From positions 1-46,820 of the forward strand of contig JAKAFS010000021.1 of assembly GCA_021817825.1 (NCBI GenBank): 46,820 nucleotides of DNA, given 5' to 3'. Positions within the stretch are counted from its first letter, which is position 1, and each line of letters begins with the position of its first letter. This DNA is from Deltaproteobacteria bacterium (GTDB taxonomy: Bacteria; Desulfobacterota; Syntrophia; Syntrophales; UBA5619). A program made the position numbers and the translations under genes. Below are positions 33,639 to 43,457 of this stretch, one piece after another. The notes beneath the pieces were generated by a model. That model saw only the letters and a program-made list of their open reading frames with translations. It ran no database searches and had not been told where the DNA came from.

Positions 33639-35246
33639 ATGAATTCTATCTGGCGGCCTTCAAGGGTCGGCGTGGCCGGGACCGGGGCCAAGGAACTCAG
33701 CATCCATAACTACGAAGAGCTGGCGGCGCTGCACGCCATTGCCCGCCTCCTCGCCCAGCCCCAGGAGTTGCGCGACCAGCTCGAACAGGCCCTCCAGGAG
33801 ATGAGCAACCGGTTGGGGATGCAGCGGGGGATGATCTCGCTCATGGACCGCGAAACCGGGGAAACCTGGCTCGACGTGGCCCACGGCGTCGACATCCAGG
33901 GCATGGCGGTCATTTATAAACCCGGCGAGGGGATTACGGGAAAAGTGGCGCAAACCGGACGTCCCATGGCCTGCAAGAACCTGGGGAAAGAGGCCCATTT
34001 CCTGGACCGGACGGGGGCGCGGCGTTTCCTGAACCGGTCGGAGCTGGCCTTCCTTTGCGTTCCGATCATCTACGACAGTCGGGTGGTCGGGGTTCTCTCG
34101 GCGGACAAGGTGGCCCGCCAGGTGGAAGACCTGGACCGTGAGTTGGCCCTGCTCTCGTCGGTAGCCGAGCTCTTGGCCAAGGCGGTCCAAAGTCGCGTCC
34201 TGGAAGAGGAAAACCGGCGACTGCGCGGGATTGTCGGCCGTTCCCGAACCCCCTCTCCGGACATCATCGGCCACTCCCGGGTCATGCAGGATGTCTTCGG
34301 CCTCATCGCCCAGGTGGCCGATTCCAATACGACGGTCCTGATCCACGGGGAGACGGGGACGGGCAAGGAACTGGCTGCCCGGGCGATCCACCGGAAAAGC
34401 TCCCGCCTCAAGGGGCCGCTGGTGCAGGTGAACTGCGCCGCCATCCCCGATACCCTCATCGAGAGCGAGCTCTTCGGCCATGAGCGCGGGGCCTTCACGG
34501 GCGCCCTGCATCAGCGGCGCGGCCGTTTCGAAGAGGCGCACGGGGGAACGATCTTTCTGGACGAAGTGGGCGAACTCTCCTCGGCCGCGCAGGTCAAGCT
34601 GCTGCGCGTCCTCCAGGAAAAGCAGTTCCAGCCCCTGGGTTCGCTGCGGGTCGTCAAGGTCGATGTCCGGATCATCGCCGCGACGAACCGGGTCCTGGAG
34701 CAGGACCTGGCCACGGGACGCTTCCGGCCCGATCTGTTCTACCGGCTGAACGTCTTTCCCCTCTTTCTGCCGCCGCTGCGCGACCGGGGCAGCGACATCC
34801 TGCTTCTGGCCGACCATTTCGTGCTCAAGTATGCCAAAGAGATGGGCAAGACGGTCCGCAAGATCTCGCCGGCCGTGTCGGACATCCTTTTGGCCTATCA
34901 CTGGCCGGGGAATGTCCGTGAACTGGAGAACTGCATGGAACGGGCGGTGGTCCTGGCGGAGCGGGACGCCATTGAGACGAGCCACCTGCCGCCTTCCCTC
35001 CAGGCGCTGGCCGGGACCGACGAGAGAAAAGGGCAGGGAAAGCTCAACACGGTGGTCGAGGCTCAGGAGCGGGAGCTGATCCTGAGCGCCCTGCGGGAGT
35101 GCGACGGGAACCAGACCAAGGCGGCCAAACTCCTGGGAACCACCAAGCGGATCATCCAGTACCGGATCCGGAAACTCGGCCTAGACGCCCGCCAATTTCG
35201 TCCGCAGAAAGCGACCGCCTCGCGAACCGCCGCGGCCCAGGACTGA
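33639..35246 (+). CDS. Sigma-54-dependent transcriptional activator, NifA-like (GAF-AAA-HTH)
   Basis: A 535-residue enhancer-binding protein. Residues about 40-190 form a GAF sensor domain. The central AAA+ domain carries Walker A GETGTGKE near 237, the sigma-54 contact loop RGAFTGA near 282, Walker [10 protein letters not shown] near 303 and the arginine-finger segment [14 protein letters not shown] near 365. The C-terminal Fis-type helix-turn-helix ([25 protein letters not shown]) is near 490-515. There is no receiver domain, so it is NifA-like rather than NtrC-like. It lies between glnN and the glutamate synthase operon, both with sigma-54 promoter matches, and is the likely activator of both. 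AAGGAG is 13 bases from the ATG, rather distant. Confidence 0.92.
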   Translation: MNSIWRPSRVGVAGTGAKELSIHNYEELAALHAIARLLAQPQELRDQLEQALQEMSNRLGMQRGMISLMDRETGETWLDVAHGVDIQGMAVIYKPGEGITGKVAQTGRPMACKNLGKEAHFLDRTGARRFLNRSELAFLCVPIIYDSRVVGVLSADKVARQVEDLDRELALLSSVAELLAKAVQSRVLEEENRRLRGIVGRSRTPSPDIIGHSRVMQDVFGLIAQVADSNTTVLIHGETGTGKELAARAIHRKSSRLKGPLVQVNCAAIPDTLIESELFGHERGAFTGALHQRRGRFEEAHGGTIFLDEVGELSSAAQVKLLRVLQEKQFQPLGSLRVVKVDVRIIAATNRVLEQDLATGRFRPDLFYRLNVFPLFLPPLRDRGSDILLLADHFVLKYAKEMGKTVRKISPAVSDILLAYHWPGNVRELENCMERAVVLAERDAIETSHLPPSLQALAGTDERKGQGKLNTVVEAQERELILSALRECDGNQTKAAKLLGTTKRIIQYRIRKLGLDARQFRPQKATASRTAAAQD

Positions 35247-35267
35247 GGGCGGCGAGCCGAACAGTTT

Positions 35268-35283
35268 GGTACAAAATTGTTCC
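35268..35283. promoter_or_regulatory. Palindromic activator-type site 1
   Basis: GGTACAAAATTGTTCC, an inverted repeat of the form GG-n-ACAA-nn-TTGT-n-CC, about 130 bases upstream of the sigma-54 promoter at 35413, a usual distance for enhancer sites. Binding by the neighbouring activator is an inference. Confidence 0.45.
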
Positions 35284-35288
35284 GTATC

Positions 35289-35312
35289 GGCACAAAAAGA
35301 CATTTTTGTTCC
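35289..35312. promoter_or_regulatory. Palindromic activator-type site 2
   Basis: GGCACAAAAA (35289-35298) and TTTTTGTTCC (35303-35312) form the same GG-n-ACAA / TTGT-n-CC inverted pattern as site 1 with a wider centre. The two sites are 21-25 bases apart centre to centre, about two helical turns, so dimers could bind on the same face. Confidence 0.45.
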
Positions 35313-35412
35313 ATTGTCTCCGCCTGCCCCTGCCAAGGGCGTTCAGAAAATAGGTCTCCCGTGGAATTTATGAACGATTTTTTTGGGCGCGGTTCTGCTG
35401 GCAGTCGATAAG

Positions 35413-35428
35413 TGGCATGCTTATCGCA
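35413..35428 (+). promoter_or_regulatory. Sigma-54 promoter for the glutamate synthase operon
   Basis: TGGCATGCTTATCGCA fits the -24/-12 pattern (GG, ten bases, GC) and lies 69 bases before the start of the amidotransferase gene. Confidence 0.65.
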
Positions 35429-35496
35429 TTCTAAGGAACCCCAGGCCGGCGTTCAGGAACAGCGCCGGCCCGAATGATGAGAAAGGATGGATGATT

Positions 35497-36627
35497 ATGT
35501 GCAGATTGTTTGCCATTACCAGTAAAGATCCCCTCTCCCCGATGGTGGCGATCCGCGCCCTCGACGTCATGAAAGAAGGCCATGACGGCTCGGGTGTGGG
35601 ACTCTATCTCACCGATCTCGGTGGGGATTTCGAACAGTTCCGTGGGGGGCCGATCCTCTCGGGCATTTTTTCCAATGCCGGGATCAAGGCCCTCGACCGG
35701 TACATGATGGACATGGATTTCATGACCAAATACAAGCTTTCTTTCCGGCCGACGAAGCGTCCTCCGGTGGGAACGCCCCAGCGGGACAACTACCTGATCC
35801 GGGTCTACGAGTATCCCCCGGCCTGGGAGAACCTTCCCGAGGAGGAGATCCAGCACCGGCTCATGATGTGCCGCCTCCAACTCCAGGAGATGGGGCGCCA
35901 GGACGGCTCGATGGTCGTCTTCAGCTTCTGGCCGGACACGATCATGATCAAAGAGGTCGGCGATCCGATGACCGTGGCCGACTACCTGGGCCTCAACCGC
36001 AAGGAACTCCAGGCGCGGACCATCATGGCCCAGGGGCGGCAGAACACCAACTATGCGATCAACATCTATGCCTGCCACCCCTTCTTCATCCAGGGGATGG
36101 CCACGATGACCAACGGCGAAAACACGGCCTTCGTGCCGATCCGGGAGTTCCTCATGTCCCGGAAGGAACCGGGCTACGTGGGCTACCAGTCGGATTCGGA
36201 GGTTTTTACCCATATCCTCCATTATGCGACGAAGAAGCTCCAGCTGGACCTGGAGACCTACAAGCACATCGTGACGCCGCTCAAGGACAGCGAACTGGCG
36301 AACCATCCCAACGGGCCGTGGCTCAAGATGCTCAAGCAGAGCTGCCGGCCGCTCATCGTGGACGGGCCCAACTGCGTCATCGGCTGTCTGCCCGACAAGA
36401 CCCTCTTCATGCTCCAGGACAGCAAGAAGCTCCGTCCCGGGGTGGTCGGCGGCCATGCGGGAATGTTCGCCTTCTCCTCCGAGATGTGCGGGCTCGACGC
36501 CGCGATCCCGGCGCGCGACAAGAGCAAGGATTTTCAACCTATGAAATATGATACGGTCTTTGTGGGACCGGAACGTCAGGAGGTCGGGCGATGGAGCCAG
36601 ATGGACAGCTTAAGCCGTCTACACTAA
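35497..36627 (+). CDS. Glutamate synthase, glutamine amidotransferase (class II) subunit
   Basis: A 376-residue class II amidotransferase (GltB N-terminal domain as a separate protein) that releases ammonia from glutamine for the synthase subunit. The start is fixed by chemistry: removing the Met of MCRLFA exposes the catalytic N-terminal Cys, so 35497 is right and the in-frame ATG six bases earlier is not. GHDGSGVGLYL near 26-36 and GENTAFVPIREF near 207 are typical of the fold. AAAGGA is nine bases upstream. The 3' end overlaps the next gene by 37 bases, showing tight coupling. Confidence 0.9.
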   Translation: MCRLFAITSKDPLSPMVAIRALDVMKEGHDGSGVGLYLTDLGGDFEQFRGGPILSGIFSNAGIKALDRYMMDMDFMTKYKLSFRPTKRPPVGTPQRDNYLIRVYEYPPAWENLPEEEIQHRLMMCRLQLQEMGRQDGSMVVFSFWPDTIMIKEVGDPMTVADYLGLNRKELQARTIMAQGRQNTNYAINIYACHPFFIQGMATMTNGENTAFVPIREFLMSRKEPGYVGYQSDSEVFTHILHYATKKLQLDLETYKHIVTPLKDSELANHPNGPWLKMLKQSCRPLIVDGPNCVIGCLPDKTLFMLQDSKKLRPGVVGGHAGMFAFSSEMCGLDAAIPARDKSKDFQPMKYDTVFVGPERQEVGRWSQMDSLSRLH

Positions 36628-38225
36628 GCACCAAGGATCTGCCTTGGCAGATTCTCTGGAGTAAGGAAAAATGTACCCTCTGCGGTCGCTGTACCGCTAT
36701 TTGTCCCGTCCAGGCCATCGAGCTGGGCGTTCATAGAAAAAGGGTCCTCCAAGTCCCGCTGGGACTCACGGAAAAGCCGGGAAATGTCTTCGGCATCTAC
36801 CACGGGATCCGCCAGCGGACCATTCCCGCCAATGCCTGCATCGGTTGCGGGATGTGCGACATGGTCTGCCCCAATCACGCGATCATGCCGATCCACAACG
36901 ACGAGGCGGACAAGCTCCGGTTCCACATCAACCAGGGCGGGACCCCCAGGCAGCGCGGCGGCCGCCGCAACGCCCCGGAGAGCCTCCTGGACGCCATCAA
37001 GTTCGTCCGCATCTCCATGCTCACCGACCCGGCCCTGGACGCCGGCCGCCATGAGTTCGAGCTGCGGACGCTCCTGGGCCGAATCCTTTCCCCCGAGGAG
37101 GCCCTGCGGGTCACCCGGGAAGGGGGCGTTCTGCCGCCGGTGCGGGAGATTTACCCCTTGATCCTGGGCAGCATGTCCTTCGGCGCCCTGTCGCCCACCA
37201 TGTGGGAAGGGCTCCAGATGGGGGTGGCCTATCTCAACGAGGAGTTGGGGATCCCGATCCGCTTCGCCACCGGCGAAGGCGGCTGCCCGCCCCGGCTTTT
37301 GCGGTCGCGCTTCCTTAAATACGTGATCCTCCAGATCGCCAGCGGCTATTTCGGCTGGGACCAGATCATCCATGCCCTGCCGGAGATGAAAGAGGATCCC
37401 TGCGCCATCGAGATCAAATACGGTCAGGGGGCCAAGCCCGGCGACGGGGGGCTCCTGATGTGGTACAAGGTGAACAAGCTGATCGCGGCGATCCGCGGCG
37501 TGCCTACGGGGGTCAACCTCCCCAGCCCGCCGACGCACCAGACCAAGTACTCGATCGAAGAGGCGGTCGCCAAGATGATCCAGTCCATGTCCATGGCCTG
37601 GGGATTCAGGGTGCCCGTCTACCCGAAGATCTCGGCGACCTCGACGGCGCTTGCGGTTCTCAACAACCTGACCCGGAACCCCTACGCGGCGGCCCTGGCC
37701 ATGGACGGCGAGGACGGCGGCACCGGGGCGGCCTACAACGTCTCCATGAACCACATGGGCCACCCCATCGCGAGCACCGTCCGGGACGCCTATCTCAACC
37801 TCGTGAAGCTCGGCAAGCAGAACGAAATTCCGATCTTCGCCGGCGGCGGCATCGGCAAGCACGGCAACCTCGCGGCCAATGCCGCTTCCCTGATCATGCT
37901 GGGCGCCAGCGGCGTTCAGGTGGGCAAGTACTTCATGCAGGCGACGGCGGGCTGTCTCGGCTCCGAACAGGACCGCTGCAACATCTGCAACATCGGCCTG
38001 TGTCCCAAGGGGATCACCTCCCAGGATCCGCGCATTTACCGGCGTCTCGATCCCGAGAAGGTGGCAGAAAGGCTCGTCGATACGGTCCTGGCCTTCGATA
38101 CGGAATTGAAGAAGATCGTGGCCCCGCTGGGCCGTTCCACGTCGCTGCCGATCGGCATGTCCGACGCCCTCGGGATCGCCGACCAAGCGGCGGCGGAGCG
38201 CCTCGGCATCCGGTACGCGCTGTAA
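36591..38225 (+). CDS. Glutamate synthase, FMN/iron-sulfur synthase subunit with ferredoxin domain
   Basis: A 544-residue protein corresponding to the central plus FMN-binding domains of GltB. The N-terminus carries two [4Fe-4S] ferredoxin motifs (CTLCGRCTAICP near 28-39; CIGCGMCDMVCP near 84-95), as in archaeal-type glutamate synthase. The FMN barrel shows GSMSFGALSP near 191, GEGGCPPR near 225, PGDGGLL near 284, DGEDGGTGAA near 370 and AGGGIGKHGN near 416. A Cys cluster, CLGSEQDRCNICNIGLCPKG near 453, matches the 3Fe-4S region of GltB. AGGAGG sits inside the preceding gene. It condenses ammonia with 2-oxoglutarate. Confidence 0.92.
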   Translation: MEPDGQLKPSTLSTKDLPWQILWSKEKCTLCGRCTAICPVQAIELGVHRKRVLQVPLGLTEKPGNVFGIYHGIRQRTIPANACIGCGMCDMVCPNHAIMPIHNDEADKLRFHINQGGTPRQRGGRRNAPESLLDAIKFVRISMLTDPALDAGRHEFELRTLLGRILSPEEALRVTREGGVLPPVREIYPLILGSMSFGALSPTMWEGLQMGVAYLNEELGIPIRFATGEGGCPPRLLRSRFLKYVILQIASGYFGWDQIIHALPEMKEDPCAIEIKYGQGAKPGDGGLLMWYKVNKLIAAIRGVPTGVNLPSPPTHQTKYSIEEAVAKMIQSMSMAWGFRVPVYPKISATSTALAVLNNLTRNPYAAALAMDGEDGGTGAAYNVSMNHMGHPIASTVRDAYLNLVKLGKQNEIPIFAGGGIGKHGNLAANAASLIMLGASGVQVGKYFMQATAGCLGSEQDRCNICNIGLCPKGITSQDPRIYRRLDPEKVAERLVDTVLAFDTELKKIVAPLGRSTSLPIGMSDALGIADQAAAERLGIRYAL

Positions 38226-38242
38226 AGATATAAGGAGAGGTT

Positions 38243-40573
38243 ATGTCCAAGAAACCAACCATCATGATTCCCGGATCGGAAAAAGGGCTCCGTGTGGAAT
38301 CGCGCGTTCTGGAGGAACGCATCCAGAAGGCCGTTGCCGATGGGCATCGGCATATCGAGATCATTGCCCAGGGCCAGCACGGCATCGGCGGGCGGCTCTG
38401 GCGGGCGGGGCAGGAGCCGGTTACCGTCCGCGTTATGGGTACCTCCGGCCAGCGGGTCGGCGCCATGGGCTTCCCCAACACCCTGATCGATGTGGTGGGA
38501 CCCGCCTCCGACGATGTGGGCTGGCTCAACGCCGGCGCCCGGATCATCGTCCGCGGCAATGCCACCAACGGCGTGGGCAACGCCATGGCCCAGGGAAAGA
38601 TCTTCATCGACGGGGACATCGGCGCCCGGGGCATGACGATGACCAAGCAGAACCCCCGCTTCGCCCCTCCGGAACTCTGGGTTTTGGGCGCCGTCGGCGA
38701 TTCCTTTGCCGAATTCATGGCCGGCGGCGTGGCGGTCATCTGCGGTTACGGGACCCAGCAGACGGACAACATCCTGGGCTACCGTCCCTGCGTCGGCATG
38801 GTGAGCGGCAAGATCTTTTTCCGCGGACCCCACCAGGGCTACTCGGAGAGCGACGCCCGGCTGACCGCTCCCGACGATGAGGAGTGGCAATGGCTCGTCG
38901 CCCAGATGGTCGAGTTCCTGGGCGCGATCGGGAAGCCCGAACTCCTGTCCGAACTGACGGACGACCGCGCCGCCTGGCAGATCCTCGTGGCCAAGAAGCC
39001 CTTCGAGAAGACGGTGAAGGTCCGGGATATCCGCCGCTTCCGTGTCGAGTCCTGGGACAAGGAACTGGGAAAAGGCGGCCTGATCGGCGATCTGACCGAC
39101 CAGGACCTAAGCCCCATCCCCCTGATTGCGACCGGGGAGCTGCGCCGCTTCGTTCCTTTCTGGGAGAACGAGAAGTACCTGCCCCCCTGTCAGGCTCACT
39201 GCCCGACGGGGATTCCCGTCCAGAAGCGGTGGGAGCTGATCCGCAAAGGAAAGCTGCAGGAGGCCGTGGACCTGGCCCTCCGGTATACCCCTTTTCCGGC
39301 CACGGTCTGCGGCTACCTCTGTCCCAATCTCTGCATGCAGAATTGCACCCGGCAGAAGGTGAGCCTGCCGGCCGTCGATACGTCGGTCCTCGGCCGGGCG
39401 AGCCTCGATGCGGCCGTTCCTGAACCCAAAGCCGCCACGGGCCGAACGATCGCCGTCATCGGCGGCGGCGCCGGCGGACTTTCCGTGGCCTGGCAGCTCC
39501 GGATGGCGGGCCACAGCCCCACGATCTACGAGGCGGGGAAACGCCTCGGGGGAAAAATCACCGCCGCGATCCCGAAAAGCCGGATCCCCGACAAGGTCCT
39601 GGACCATGAACTCCAGAGGCTCGAAAAGGAGATCCCCCACAAGTACCTGAAGCATCCTCTCAAGGAAGAGGAGTTTCGGAAGCTCTACGACAAGACGGAC
39701 ATCGTCGTCATCGCCACCGGGGCCGGGAAGCCCCGGGTGATCCCCATTCCGGGCCACGAGCGGGCCGTCGCCGCCCTGGATTTTCTCAAGGAAAGCAAGG
39801 GCGAGCGGGCGAAGGTCGGCAAGAACGTCGTCATCATCGGAGCGGGAAACGTCGGCTGCGATGCCGCGAGCGAGGCCTTCCGCCTCGGGGCGGAGTCGGT
39901 GACCCTGATCGACATCCAGGCGCCGGCTTCCTTCGGCGCCGAACGGAAGCATGCCGAGGCCGCCGGGGCGAAGTTCCTCTGGCCCCGGTTCACGAAGACG
40001 ATCACGGAAACGGCCGTCGAACTGACCAACGGCGAGTCCCTTCCTGCCGATACGGTGATCATGGCCGTCGGCGATCAGCCGGACTTGAGTTTTCTCCCCG
40101 AAGAGATCCGGACCGAGCGGGGCTTCATCGTCGTCGATGAGAAATACCAGACGAACGACTCCCGCGTCTTCGCCATCGGCGACACGGTCCGTCCGGGCTT
40201 GCTCACCGAGACCATCGGCGCGGGCCGGGTGGCGGCCCAGGCGATCGACGATCTGCTCGTGGGGCGACACGAAACCTACGATCAGCTTCCGGCCATCGAC
40301 CCGGCCCGGGTGAAGATCGAATACTACGATCCGCGGCTGCCCGTTTTCGAGGACCCCCAGGGCTGCGCTGCCGGCTGCGCCTCCTGCGGCGCCTGCCGGG
40401 ACTGCGGTCTTTGCGAGACCCTCTGTCCGCAAAACGCGATTTCGCGCCGGGAGCTGGAAGACGGGGCCTACGAATACCGCGTCGATCCGGACCGCTGCAT
40501 CGGCTGCGGCTTTTGCGCCGGGGCCTGCCCCTGCGGGATCTGGCGGCTGACGGAAAACGTGTCGCTGGAATAG
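38243..40573 (+). CDS. Glutamate synthase GXGXG domain fused to the NADPH-binding beta (GltD-like) subunit
   Basis: A 776-residue fusion. Residues about 1-235 are the right-handed helix GXGXG domain that is C-terminal in classical GltB (GQHGIGGRLWRAG near 50, GNATNGVGNAMAQGKIFIDG near 110). Residues 300-400 carry the GltD-type Cys-rich cluster region (CQAHCPTGIP, CGYLCPNLCMQNC). FAD binding follows with VIGGGAGGLS near 403 and NAD(P) binding with IIGAGNVGCDAA near 529. Two [4Fe-4S] ferredoxin motifs close the protein (CGACRDCGLCETLCP near 712; CIGCGFCAGACPCG near 752). It supplies electrons to the FMN subunit. With the two genes before it, a complete three-gene glutamate synthase is encoded. 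Confidence 0.92.
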   Translation: MSKKPTIMIPGSEKGLRVESRVLEERIQKAVADGHRHIEIIAQGQHGIGGRLWRAGQEPVTVRVMGTSGQRVGAMGFPNTLIDVVGPASDDVGWLNAGARIIVRGNATNGVGNAMAQGKIFIDGDIGARGMTMTKQNPRFAPPELWVLGAVGDSFAEFMAGGVAVICGYGTQQTDNILGYRPCVGMVSGKIFFRGPHQGYSESDARLTAPDDEEWQWLVAQMVEFLGAIGKPELLSELTDDRAAWQILVAKKPFEKTVKVRDIRRFRVESWDKELGKGGLIGDLTDQDLSPIPLIATGELRRFVPFWENEKYLPPCQAHCPTGIPVQKRWELIRKGKLQEAVDLALRYTPFPATVCGYLCPNLCMQNCTRQKVSLPAVDTSVLGRASLDAAVPEPKAATGRTIAVIGGGAGGLSVAWQLRMAGHSPTIYEAGKRLGGKITAAIPKSRIPDKVLDHELQRLEKEIPHKYLKHPLKEEEFRKLYDKTDIVVIATGAGKPRVIPIPGHERAVAALDFLKESKGERAKVGKNVVIIGAGNVGCDAASEAFRLGAESVTLIDIQAPASFGAERKHAEAAGAKFLWPRFTKTITETAVELTNGESLPADTVIMAVGDQPDLSFLPEEIRTERGFIVVDEKYQTNDSRVFAIGDTVRPGLLTETIGAGRVAAQAIDDLLVGRHETYDQLPAIDPARVKIEYYDPRLPVFEDPQGCAAGCASCGACRDCGLCETLCPQNAISRRELEDGAYEYRVDPDRCIGCGFCAGACPCGIWRLTENVSLE

Positions 40574-40598
40574 AACCGGCGACCTTGAAAAGAATGCT

Positions 40599-40622
40599 CC
40601 GGCTTGCCTTCGGGCAGGCCGG
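40599..40622 (+). other. UUCG-capped hairpin before glnA
   Basis: CCGGCTTGCC (40599-40608), TTCG loop, GGCAGGCCGG (40613-40622), a 10-bp stem with one T-G pair, in the 95-base gap between glutamate synthase and glnA. No T-run, so more likely a stability or attenuation structure than a terminator. Confidence 0.5.
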
Positions 40623-40668
40623 GGTGTCTCATACCGCTCGGGCCGGGACTTGCCGAAAGGGTTGAACC

Positions 40669-42000
40669 ATGTTTGCACCGCAGACGAAAAAAGACGTACT
40701 GAAGATCGTCAAGGAGAGAAACGTCAGTTTCATCCAGTTCTGGTTCACCGATGTCCTCGGGGTGCAGAAGATCTTCAGCATCACCCCCGATGAACTCGAA
40801 GAGGGGTTGAACGAAGGGATAGGCTTCGACGGCTCGTCCATCCAGGGGTTCTGCCGGATCGAGGAGAGCGACATGATCGCCATGCCCGATCCCGCGACCT
40901 TCCAAATCGTCCCCTGGCGCCCCGCGGACCGGCCCGTGGCGCGGATGATCTGCGACATCCAGCATCCCGACGGCGCCCCCTACGCGGGTGATCCCCGTTA
41001 TGTGCTCAAAAGAACTCTGAAAAAAATCGAAAAGCAGGGCTATACCTTCTTTGTGGGCCCGGAACTCGAGTTTTTCTATTTCGCCTCCGAGCGGGCTCCC
41101 GAATTTCTCGACCGGGGCGGTTATTTCGACGGCCTGCCGGTGGACCGGGCGACGGACCTGCGCCGCCAGACGATCTTCGCCCTCCAGGAGATGGGGATCC
41201 GGGTCGAGTGCAGCCACCACGAGGTGGCCCCGAGCCAGCACGAGATCGATCTGCACTACGGCGAGGCCCTGACGATGGCCGACAACGTGATGACCTATCG
41301 GACCTGCGTCAAGGAGATTGCCCGCCAGAACGGCGTCTACGCGACCTTCATGCCCAAGCCCGTTTTCGGCGAGAACGGCAGCGGCATGCATGTCCATCAG
41401 TCGCTCTTCAAAGGGAACAAGAACGCCTTCTTCGACGGCCGGGACAAGTACAACCTCTCCCGGATGGGCAAGCACTACATCGCCGGCATCCTGGCCCACG
41501 CCCCGGAGATGACTGCGATCTGCAACCAATGGATCAACTCCTACAAGCGGCTGGTCCCCGGCTACGAAGCCCCGGTCTACGTCTCCTGGGCGAGAAGAAA
41601 CCGCTCCACCATGGTGCGGGTCCCCATGTACAAGCCCGGCAAGGAGAAGGCGACCCGGATGGAGTACCGGTTGCCCGACCCGGCCTGCAATCCCTATCTG
41701 GCCTTTTCGGTCATGCTGGCCGCCGGGATGACGGGGGTCGAGAAGGCCTATCCGCTGCCCGACCCGGTGGAAGAGGACATCTACGAGATGGACGAAAAGG
41801 CCCGGGCGAAGGCGGGGATCGCCTCGCTGCCGGGAAGCCTCTACGAGGCGCTGGCGGTCGTCAAGGAAAGCAAACTCGTCCGGGAGACCCTCGGGGACCA
41901 CGTTTTCGAGAAGTTTCTGGCCAACAAGAAGGTGGAATGGGACCGCTTTCGGACCCATGTCAGCCAGTTCGAGATCGACCGCTATCTGCCGATGCTCTAA
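40669..42000 (+). CDS. glnA: Glutamine synthetase type I
   Basis: A 443-residue type I glutamine synthetase: GFDGSSIQGF near 52-61, VGPELEFFYF near 129, GSGMHVHQSL near 242 and the NRSTMVRVP-type segment near 310. Its length and its EDIYEM segment near the C-terminus, in place of the adenylylated-Tyr NLYDLPPEE motif, place it in the short GSI-alpha-like group without adenylylation control. It is downstream of the glutamate synthase genes and likely co-expressed with them, giving a complete GS-GOGAT route. Confidence 0.94.
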   Translation: MFAPQTKKDVLKIVKERNVSFIQFWFTDVLGVQKIFSITPDELEEGLNEGIGFDGSSIQGFCRIEESDMIAMPDPATFQIVPWRPADRPVARMICDIQHPDGAPYAGDPRYVLKRTLKKIEKQGYTFFVGPELEFFYFASERAPEFLDRGGYFDGLPVDRATDLRRQTIFALQEMGIRVECSHHEVAPSQHEIDLHYGEALTMADNVMTYRTCVKEIARQNGVYATFMPKPVFGENGSGMHVHQSLFKGNKNAFFDGRDKYNLSRMGKHYIAGILAHAPEMTAICNQWINSYKRLVPGYEAPVYVSWARRNRSTMVRVPMYKPGKEKATRMEYRLPDPACNPYLAFSVMLAAGMTGVEKAYPLPDPVEEDIYEMDEKARAKAGIASLPGSLYEALAVVKESKLVRETLGDHVFEKFLANKKVEWDRFRTHVSQFEIDRYLPML

Positions 42001-42235
42001 AGCGGCAGGATGGCGGCGCAGGGCCGGGGCCAATCCGTTCGCCGCCTTTTGAAGCGGTTTTCCGAAGAAGTGGGCCTGTAAACCGGTATCGATGCTTTTA
42101 CTTAAGATTGAAAGATCTCGGCCGTTTACGGTTGAAGCTGTAAATTCCCTTTACGGGAGGAGGTCTTTTCTGATAACTGCTGTTCGCTTCACCGATTCAA
42201 TTAGAATGTAGAGAAAACACGAGGGGTGCGTCAAG

Positions 42236-43375
42236 ATGCTGGAGAGCGGTAAACTCCGGGCCTTGTTGGTCCTGGAGGATGGCAGTGTATACCCGGGAAG
42301 GGCTTTTGCAGGCGAAGGCGAGGTCCTGGGCGAGGTCGTTTTCAACACCGGGATGAGCGGCTACCAGGAGATCCTCACCGACCCCTCCTACAAGGGGCAG
42401 ATCGTCGCCATGACCTATCCGCTCATCGGCAACACGGGGATCAATCCCGAGGACATGGAATCCGCCGGCATCCATCTCGAAGGGTTTGTCGTCCGGGAGT
42501 ACGAAGACTACCCGAGCAACTGGCGTTGCCGGGAGACCCTCCAGGCCTTTTTGGAACGTCACGGCAAGCTCGGCGTCGAGGGGATCGACACCCGGGCCCT
42601 GACCCGGAAGATCCGGATTACCGGCGCGATGCGGGGGATCCTCTCCACGAAGACCGCCGATGTGGCGCAGCTTTTGGAGCAGGTCCGGGCCTATCCGGGC
42701 CTCGTCGGCCGGGACCTCGTGAAAGAGGTGACGAGCTCCAAGCCCTATCTCTGGAAAGACGGCGCGCCAAGGGCCATGCCCGCGCCCGGCGCGGCCCCAA
42801 AGGCGAAACGGCGGGTCGTCGTTCTCGACTGCGGCGTCAAGTACAATATCCTGAGAAACCTGGAGGCGCGGGATTGCGAGGTCCTCGTCCTGCCCGCCTC
42901 GGCGACGGCTGAGGAGATCCTGGCCTGGAAGCCTGCCGGCGTCCTCCTTTCCAACGGCCCCGGCGATCCGTCGGCCCTTCCTGCCATCGTGGCCGCGGTC
43001 CGGGGGCTTTTGGGGAAGGTGCCGATCTTCGGCATCTGTCTGGGCCACCAGATCCTGGGCCAGGCCGTGGGCGGGAAGACCGAGAAGCTCAAGTTCGGCC
43101 ACCACGGGATCAACCAGCCGGTCCGGAACTGCGCAAGCGGAAAGGTGGAGATCACCTCCCAGAACCACGGGTTCGTCGTCGTGCCCGAATCCCTTCCGGA
43201 AGGCCAGAAGAGCATCCAGGACAACCTCAACGACTGTACCTCCGAGGGGCTCAATTACCCGAAACTTAAGGCCTTCAGCGTCCAGCACCACCCCGAGGCG
43301 GCGCCGGGTCCCCACGAGGCGGCCCATCTCTTCGACGAGTTCGTGGCCCTCATGGAGACGGGAAGGATGGGATGA
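42236..43375 (+). CDS. carA: Carbamoyl-phosphate synthase small (glutaminase) subunit
   Basis: A 379-residue class I amidotransferase subunit that hydrolyses glutamine and channels ammonia to CarB for pyrimidine and arginine synthesis. N-terminal domain with FNTGMSGYQEILTDPSY near 36; catalytic Cys268 in GICLGHQ; His and Glu in QHHPEA near 350. The 235-base gap upstream shows an AT-rich stretch but no certain promoter. carB is separated from it by guaA, an unusual but known order. Confidence 0.95.
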   Translation: MLESGKLRALLVLEDGSVYPGRAFAGEGEVLGEVVFNTGMSGYQEILTDPSYKGQIVAMTYPLIGNTGINPEDMESAGIHLEGFVVREYEDYPSNWRCRETLQAFLERHGKLGVEGIDTRALTRKIRITGAMRGILSTKTADVAQLLEQVRAYPGLVGRDLVKEVTSSKPYLWKDGAPRAMPAPGAAPKAKRRVVVLDCGVKYNILRNLEARDCEVLVLPASATAEEILAWKPAGVLLSNGPGDPSALPAIVAAVRGLLGKVPIFGICLGHQILGQAVGGKTEKLKFGHHGINQPVRNCASGKVEITSQNHGFVVVPESLPEGQKSIQDNLNDCTSEGLNYPKLKAFSVQHHPEAAPGPHEAAHLFDEFVALMETGRMG

Positions 43376-43402
43376 ACCCTTTTAGCGTCGCGCCCTTTTC
43401 CC

Positions 43403-43430
43403 TGTCATTTCCGCTTTTGCGGGAATGACA
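43403..43430. repeat. Extragenic palindrome (CATTCCCGC type)
   Basis: TGTCATTTCCGC, TTTT loop, GCGGGAATGACA: a 12-bp stem with one G-T pair. This motif family (CATTCCCGC...GCGGGAATG) is a widespread dispersed palindrome in many proteobacterial genomes; a second copy is at 45326-45365. Confidence 0.7.
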
Positions 43431-43457
43431 ACAAACTAGAAATAAGGAGTCTCAGCC

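Noticed and set aside
36624..38186. A 520-codon open frame opposite the glutamate synthase FMN subunit
   Set aside because: Antisense mirror of a well-conserved enzyme, without ribosome site or domain.
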